DNA of 33,879 nucleotides from Patescibacteria group bacterium. GTDB lineage: Bacteria; Patescibacteriota; Patescibacteriia; Patescibacteriales; UBA12465. A program made the translations under genes and the position numbers. The notes under the pieces are model-generated. The model saw nothing but the letters and a program-made list of their open reading frames with translations. It made no database searches and was not told the origin of the DNA. Positions 29,607 through 33,879 of the stretch are shown here, piece after piece. Where the stretch lies: positions 1 to 33,879 of the forward strand of contig JAQVFY010000006.1 of the NCBI GenBank assembly GCA_028696995.1. Reading direction: 5' to 3'. Each line of letters begins with the position of its first letter. Position 1 is the first letter of the stretch.

Positions 29607-32327
29607 ATGAATAAAGACTTAAGGGAATTAGAAAAAAATATTAGTTGGCACTCTTTAGAAATAAAAGAGGTTTTTAAAAAGTTGAGATCTTCTGAAAAAG
29701 GGCTTAGTTCGGAAGAGGTTTTGATTCGTCAACAAGAATTTGGTCTAAATTCTTTACCAAGCAGAAAAAAGCCAAGTTTTATTATTATTTTTTTTCGTCA
29801 ATTTTTAAGCCCCCTTATTTATATTTTAATTTTAGCCGGACTTGTTTCTTTATTTCTTCGGGAATGGGTGGATGCCATTTTTATTTTTGTGGTTATTTTT
29901 TTTAATTCAATTTTAGGTTCTTGGCAAGAAAACAAGGCTGAAAAAAATGCTGTTGCTTTACAAAAATTATTAAAAATAAAAGCTTATGTTCGGCGCGATG
30001 AGCTTGAAAAAACAATTAATGCCGAAAATTTAGTGGTGGGCGATCTTGTTTTTTTAGAGTCCGGTGATAAAGTCCCTGCTGATATTCGTTTATTTGAAGC
30101 TAAAAATTTACAAGTAGACCAATCTTTTTTAACTGGAGAGTCAGAGGCGGTTAATAAAAATACTCTCAAAAACAAAAAAGATGCTTCCGTTGATCAAATT
30201 TCTAATATTGTTTTTACTGGATCAACTGTTTCTTCTGGTCGGGCTTGGGGAGTAGTGATTGAAACCGGATTAAAAACAGAAGTTGGGAAAATAGCTGGTA
30301 TTGTCGGTGAGTCTCAAAAAACAAAAGCTCCTTTAATTATTAGAATGGAAAAATTTAATAAAAAAATATCTTTTATTATTTTGTTTTTCTGTTTATTTTT
30401 AGCAGTTGTAGCTATTGGTAAAGGGATTGCTCCTAAAGAATCTTTTTTTCTGGTAGTGGCCTTGGCTGTTTCAGCTATTCCCGAAGGTCTCCCAGTAGCG
30501 ATGACTGTTGCTTTATCAGTAGCGACAACTAGAATGTCGAGAAAAAATGTTATTGTTAGAAGGCTAACAGCTGTTGAAGGTTTAGGGAGCTGTACTATGA
30601 TTGCTAGTGATAAAACCGGAACCCTCACAGTAAATCAGCAGACCGCTAAACTTATTTATTTATCTTCCGGACAAGAATTAAAAGTTTCCGGTCAAGGGTA
30701 TAATGGAATAGGAGAAATAGAGGGGCAAAAAGATCTGAGTAATAGTGATAAAAATCTTTTAGAGAGGACTATTAGAAGCGTTGTTTTAGCTAATGAGGGT
30801 AAATTATGGGAGAAAAAAAAGACTTGGTATTATCATGGGGATTCAATGGATATTGCTTTTTTGGCTTTAGCTTATAAAGCTAAAATGTCTATTGAAAAAA
30901 TTAATTTTACTCATGAAAACTTATTAGAGATTCCCTATGAATCTGAAAGAAGATATTCGGCTAAAATATTTAAAAACGAAAAAAACGAAATAAAAATAGC
31001 AGTAAAGGGGTCGGTTGAAAAGATATTAGAATTTTGTTCTTATCGCTTAGTAAATGGAAAAAAAGTAAAAATAGATAAAAAAGAATTTAGAGAAAAAGGA
31101 ATTTTTTTGGCGGAAAAAGGTTATCGGGTTTTGGCTGTGGCCGAAGGAGACTTTTTTTTAGAAGATGAATTAAACTTAGAAAGTTTTAATAATAGTAAAA
31201 TTAAAAATTTAAATTTATTATCCTTGATTTGTTTTATAGATCCATTAAGAGAAGAGTCACGAAAAGCGGTAGAAAAATGTAAACAAGCTGGAGTGAAGGT
31301 TGTCATGATAACAGGAGATCATCCAGCTACTGCTTTATTTATTGCCAAGGAATTAGGGATAGCTTATTCTTCAAAAGATGTTATTGTCGGGGAAAAATTG
31401 GGATCAGCTGATACTGAAATTGTTCCCGAGTTCTTACAATTAGTTTCTAATGTTAAAGTTTTTGCTGGCGTTTCTCCTTTGCAGAAATTAAAAATAGTTA
31501 AAGCCCTAATGTCTTTAGGGCATTTTGTAGCCGTAACTGGGGATGGAGTAAATGATGCTCCAGCTTTAAAGCAGGCAAATATTGGAGTAGCTATGGGATC
31601 AGGAACTGACGTTGCCAAAGAAACATCAGCTATGATAGTGGCGGATGATAATTTTTCTTCTATTGTTAAGGGGATAGAAGAAGGGCGTTTTGCCTATGAT
31701 AATGTTAGAAAAGTTATTTATTTTGTTATTTCTAGTGGAGCGGCTGAAATAATTATTTTTATTTTAGCAATATTTTTAGGAATGCCTCTTCCTTTATTTG
31801 CTGCTCAGCTTTTATGGTTGAATGTAGTGACGAATGGAATTCAAGATATTTCTTTATCTTTTGAAAGAGGAGAAAAGGGGGCTATGAATAGGCCACCACG
31901 TTCTCCTCAGGAAAGTGTTTTTGATAGACTAATGGTTCAGCAAACGCTTTTATCAGGGGCAGTTATTGGTTTGGTTGTTTTCTTTGTTTGGTTTTATTTA
32001 ATCAGAGTTTTGCAGTATCCGGAAGGCTCGGCTCGTAATATTATTTTAATGTTAATGGTTTTGTTTCAAAATCTACATGTTTTTAATTGTCGTTCTGAGA
32101 AAGCTTCAGCTTTTAGAATTTCTTTAAAAAAGAATTTAATTTTATTAGCTGGTGTCTTTGGGGCTCACCTTCTTCATGTTTTGGCTACCTATAATAATTT
32201 TATGCAAAATGTTTTAGGAATTTCTCCAATAAGTTTTAAGACTTGGATAATATTATTTATTTTAGCTTCTTCTGTTTTGTGGGTGATGGAAATTTTTAAA
32301 GTTGTTAAAAGGAAAAAAAGTTTTTAA
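29607..32327 (+). CDS. P-type cation-transporting ATPase (P2A/P2B-like, probable Ca2+ or related cation)
   Basis: Membrane pump driven by ATP through a phospho-aspartate. The N-terminal cation_ATPase_N pattern (SSEEVLIRQQEFGLNSLPSR) is present. TGES is near 176, PEGLP in helix 4 near 292, the phosphorylated aspartate in DKTGTLT near 335, and TGDGVNDAPALKQANIGVAMG near 643-663. The C-terminal part contains VVTNGIQDISLSFERGEKGAMNRPPR, followed by four more helices. The sequence of helix 4 and the C-terminal Cation_ATPase_C domain place it with SERCA/PMCA/Na+,K+-type pumps rather than heavy-metal pumps. The exact ion is uncertain. At 906 residues it is full length. It shares direction with glgP. 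Confidence 0.92.
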   Translation: MNKDLRELEKNISWHSLEIKEVFKKLRSSEKGLSSEEVLIRQQEFGLNSLPSRKKPSFIIIFFRQFLSPLIYILILAGLVSLFLREWVDAIFIFVVIFFNSILGSWQENKAEKNAVALQKLLKIKAYVRRDELEKTINAENLVVGDLVFLESGDKVPADIRLFEAKNLQVDQSFLTGESEAVNKNTLKNKKDASVDQISNIVFTGSTVSSGRAWGVVIETGLKTEVGKIAGIVGESQKTKAPLIIRMEKFNKKISFIILFFCLFLAVVAIGKGIAPKESFFLVVALAVSAIPEGLPVAMTVALSVATTRMSRKNVIVRRLTAVEGLGSCTMIASDKTGTLTVNQQTAKLIYLSSGQELKVSGQGYNGIGEIEGQKDLSNSDKNLLERTIRSVVLANEGKLWEKKKTWYYHGDSMDIAFLALAYKAKMSIEKINFTHENLLEIPYESERRYSAKIFKNEKNEIKIAVKGSVEKILEFCSYRLVNGKKVKIDKKEFREKGIFLAEKGYRVLAVAEGDFFLEDELNLESFNNSKIKNLNLLSLICFIDPLREESRKAVEKCKQAGVKVVMITGDHPATALFIAKELGIAYSSKDVIVGEKLGSADTEIVPEFLQLVSNVKVFAGVSPLQKLKIVKALMSLGHFVAVTGDGVNDAPALKQANIGVAMGSGTDVAKETSAMIVADDNFSSIVKGIEEGRFAYDNVRKVIYFVISSGAAEIIIFILAIFLGMPLPLFAAQLLWLNVVTNGIQDISLSFERGEKGAMNRPPRSPQESVFDRLMVQQTLLSGAVIGLVVFFVWFYLIRVLQYPEGSARNIILMLMVLFQNLHVFNCRSEKASAFRISLKKNLILLAGVFGAHLLHVLATYNNFMQNVLGISPISFKTWIILFILASSVLWVMEIFKVVKRKKSF

Positions 32328-32343
32328 TTTTTTTAAAAAACTA

Positions 32344-32372
32344 TTGTTGATTTATTTTTTTTATGGTATAAT
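32344..32372 (+). promoter_or_regulatory. Promoter of the H1-like gene
   Basis: TTGTTG and a perfect TATAAT are 17 bases apart, and TGG precedes the -10 box as an extended element. The leader contains the hairpin ATAGGAA/TTCCTAT near 32389-32410. Confidence 0.65.
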
Positions 32373-32438
32373 TTATTTGAACTTAAATATAGGAATTGGT
32401 CGGTTCCTATTCTAAGAATAAAATAATTTTTTACTATT

Positions 32439-32651
32439 ATGAAAAAAGTTGCTAAAAAGAAACCAGTAGCAAAAAAGAAAGTTGCTAAAAAGGTTGTAGC
32501 TAAAAAACCAGTAGCAAAAAAGAAAGTTGCTAAAAAGAAACCAGTAGCAAAAAAGAAAGTTGCTAAAAAGGTTGTAGCTAAAAAACCGGTAGCAAAGAAA
32601 AAGGTTGCTAAAAAGAAAGTTGCAAAAAAGAAAGTTGCAAAAAAGAAATAA
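32439..32651 (+). CDS. Lysine/alanine-rich histone H1-like DNA-binding protein
   Basis: The 70-residue protein is only lysine, alanine, valine and proline after the start methionine, built from VAKKK/PVAKKK words. It resembles the C-terminal tail of histone H1 and bacterial HC1/HC2-like or AlgP-like proteins, which bind and compact DNA or polyanions without a folded domain. A 26-residue unit is repeated twice almost exactly, with three further VAKKK units at the end. The gene has its own strong promoter and a strong terminator, so expression is likely high. The antisense ORF 32333-32683 is a shadow of the repeats. It lies directly upstream of smc, which is also a chromosome-organising gene. 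Confidence 0.82.
   Translation: MKKVAKKKPVAKKKVAKKVVAKKPVAKKKVAKKKPVAKKKVAKKVVAKKPVAKKKVAKKKVAKKKVAKKK
32448..32603 (+). repeat. 78-bp tandem repeat within the H1-like gene
   Basis: Two adjacent 78-base copies differ at only a few positions, mainly at the end of the second copy. They encode the 26-residue unit twice. The number of units could vary between strains without breaking the frame. Confidence 0.8.
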
Positions 32652-32671
32652 TACTGTTTCTTTTTCTCTCT

Positions 32672-32710
32672 AAAAAAAGACACTCGGGTTTATCCTGAGT
32701 GTCTTTTTTT
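32672..32710 (+). terminator. Terminator of the H1-like gene
   Basis: GACACTCGGG and CCTGAGTGTC form a ten-pair stem with one G-U, flanked by seven A and seven T residues, 21 bases after the stop codon. Confidence 0.85.
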
Positions 32711-32761
32711 AGATATATTTTTAAATATTATGCTTATAAAATAAGGTTTTTATGGTTTTAA

Positions 32762-32790
32762 TTGCTTATTAGATAAATATTTTGTATAAT
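32762..32790 (+). promoter_or_regulatory. smc promoter
   Basis: TTGCTT and a perfect TATAAT are 17 bases apart, 39 bases before the ATG at 32829. Confidence 0.65.
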
Positions 32791-32828
32791 ATAAAACGTT
32801 TTATATATTGAAAATATTTTTTAAAATT

Positions 32829-33879
32829 ATGTATTTGGAAAAACTAGAGATTCAAGGGTTTAAATCTTTTGCCAATAAAAATAAATTGATTTTTTCTGGA
32901 ATATTAAATGATCAGAAAAGAGGAATTACTGTTGTTGTTGGACCAAATGGTTCTGGAAAATCAAACATTGCTGACTCTATTCGTTGGGTGTTGGGAGAAC
33001 AAAGTACTAAATTGCTTCGTAGTAAAAAAAGTGAAGATGTTATTTTTTCTGGGTCAGATAAAAAGGGAAGACTTAATATGGCGGAGGTTTCTTTATTTTT
33101 GAATAACGAAAGTAATAATTTTTTAAAATTTAAAAAAAATAATCAAGAGGATGATTTTTTAAAAGAGGAAGCTAATAGAGAGGGTGATAATATTGATGCC
33201 CTACTTTTTCTTCCGGAAATAGTTTTAACTAGAAGGGTTTTTCGAGATGGTAATAGTGAGTATTTAATTAATGGTAGTAAAGTTCGTTTAAGCGATATTC
33301 AAATATTTTTAGCTAAGGCTAATTTTGGTCAAAAAACTTATAGTGTTATTGGTCAAGGTATGGTGGAAAATTTTTTAAATACTAGCCCTTCGGAAAGGAA
33401 GGCTTTTTTTGATGAGGCTACTGGCGTTAAACAATATCAAATCAAGAGAGATATTTCTTTAAATAAATTAGAAAATAGCCAAGAAAACCTAGCAAAAGTG
33501 GAAATGTTGTTAAATGAAATAAATCCTCGTTTAAAGAGTTTAACTCGTCAAGTTGGAAAACTTAAGAAGCGACAGTCATTAGAAGAAGAACTTTTAATTA
33601 AGCAATTAAATTATTATAGTTGTCTGTGGCAGGAGGTTGGGAATAGGTCTGAAAAATTTCAAAAAGAAATTAATAGACTTCAAATAGAAAAAGATATTTT
33701 AGAAAAAAAAATTGAAACTGACAAAAATAATTTAGAACAGCTTAGTCAAGGAGAAACTATTGGAAAAGAATTTTATGAATTACAGAAAAATTTCTTGTCT
33801 TTGCAGGCCGAACAAGAGAAAATTAAGAAACAGCAAGAAAGGTTAGCCCTGTGGATAACTTTAAACAAAAAGAATAAAA
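32829..33879 (+). CDS. smc: Chromosome segregation protein SMC (3' truncated by window edge)
   Basis: This frame is absent from the track because it has no stop codon before the window ends. It encodes about 350 residues of an SMC protein, which entraps DNA to organise and separate chromosomes. The start MYLEKLEIQGFKSFANKNKL is the classic SMC N-terminus, Walker A is GPNGSGKSN at residues 38-46, and the Q-loop is in RWVLGEQSTK near 52-61. IGQGMVENFLNTSPSERKAFFDEATGV near 175-205 matches the head domain before the coiled coil. Residues 215-350 are heptad-rich coiled coil. A lysine-rich insert sits around residues 98-125. The hinge and C-terminal head lie outside the window. Confidence 0.95.
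   Translation, partial: MYLEKLEIQGFKSFANKNKLIFSGILNDQKRGITVVVGPNGSGKSNIADSIRWVLGEQSTKLLRSKKSEDVIFSGSDKKGRLNMAEVSLFLNNESNNFLKFKKNNQEDDFLKEEANREGDNIDALLFLPEIVLTRRVFRDGNSEYLINGSKVRLSDIQIFLAKANFGQKTYSVIGQGMVENFLNTSPSERKAFFDEATGVKQYQIKRDISLNKLENSQENLAKVEMLLNEINPRLKSLTRQVGKLKKRQSLEEELLIKQLNYYSCLWQEVGNRSEKFQKEINRLQIEKDILEKKIETDKNNLEQLSQGETIGKEFYELQKNFLSLQAEQEKIKKQQERLALWITLNKKNK

Noticed and set aside
32333-32683. 116-residue minus-strand ORF opposite the H1-like gene
   Set aside because: Its FFATFFLAT repeats are the mirror of the lysine repeats, and the plus strand has the promoter and terminator.
32908-33102. 64-residue ORF near the start of smc
   Set aside because: It is out of frame within the clear SMC head domain, whose frame is missing from the track only because it runs off the window.
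33850-33858. Perfect reverse DnaA box TGTGGATAA inside smc
   Set aside because: It is a single copy in coding sequence far from other boxes, so probably chance.

Overview
This AT-rich window reads as the replication-origin region of a small-genome bacterium, most likely a Candidate Phyla Radiation (Patescibacteria, Parcubacteria-like) member. That placement is inference. It rests on the compact AT-rich coding, ribosome-binding sites that are almost absent, eight tRNA genes with no encoded CCA, a type IV pilin, a lysine-repeat H1-like protein and several CPR-style membrane proteins. No gene in the window fixes the lineage. Promoters are strikingly canonical: many are TTGNNN-N17-TATAAT.

Layout. 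1-6.3 kb: a truncated phosphomannomutase, a small membrane protein, then a leftward five-gene run (yibE/F-like, TrmH/SpoU methyltransferase, EamA transporter, membrane-anchored glycoside hydrolase, GT2). 6.4-11.4 kb: a class A penicillin-binding protein, a pilin and a GT-B-like glycosyltransferase. 11.4-12.2 kb: two tRNAs, a 44-residue membrane ORF and a hairpin-rich 198-bp insert bounded by a copy of the tRNA-Ala 3' end. 12.3-13.5 kb: bactofilin and a diacylglycerol-kinase-like protein. 13.5-14.0 kb: a non-coding stretch with three copies of TGTTCTACGTAGAACA, a parS-like palindrome. 14.0-15.6 kb: the rpmH-rnpA-yidD-yidC operon. 16.3-20.4 kb: a cytidylate-kinase-like gene, rplS, two tRNAs, dnaA, a probable oriC and dnaN. 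20.5-22.8 kb: tRNAs, a DksA/TraR-type protein, lspA, tsaE and a membrane-anchored methyltransferase. 22.8-26.0 kb: an array of repeated cassettes. 26.0-33.9 kb: a DUF378 protein, an unknown protein, a PH-domain protein, a glucan phosphorylase, a P-type ATPase, an H1-like protein and the start of smc.

How it fits together. dnaA, a DnaA box-CCCC-DnaA-trio-AT-rich unit before dnaN, parS-like sites about 5.3 kb away and smc about 13.5 kb away form a replication and segregation neighbourhood. PBP1A, bactofilin, pilin, glycosyltransferases, YidC/YidD and LspA serve the envelope.

The most unusual part is 22.86-25.98 kb. Two paralogous secreted/membrane proteins each carry a GC-rich hydrophobic triplet-repeat tract. 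They have a shared promoter/operator-like sequence, a shared 22-bp leader hairpin and the only strong Shine-Dalgarno sequences seen here. Between them sits a PurR-like winged-helix plus phosphoribosyltransferase gene. All three genes end in a related 77-103 bp non-coding tail, and a piece of a further leader follows the last tail. The array resembles a cassette platform downstream of tRNA-His, but no recombinase is in the window and its function is unknown.
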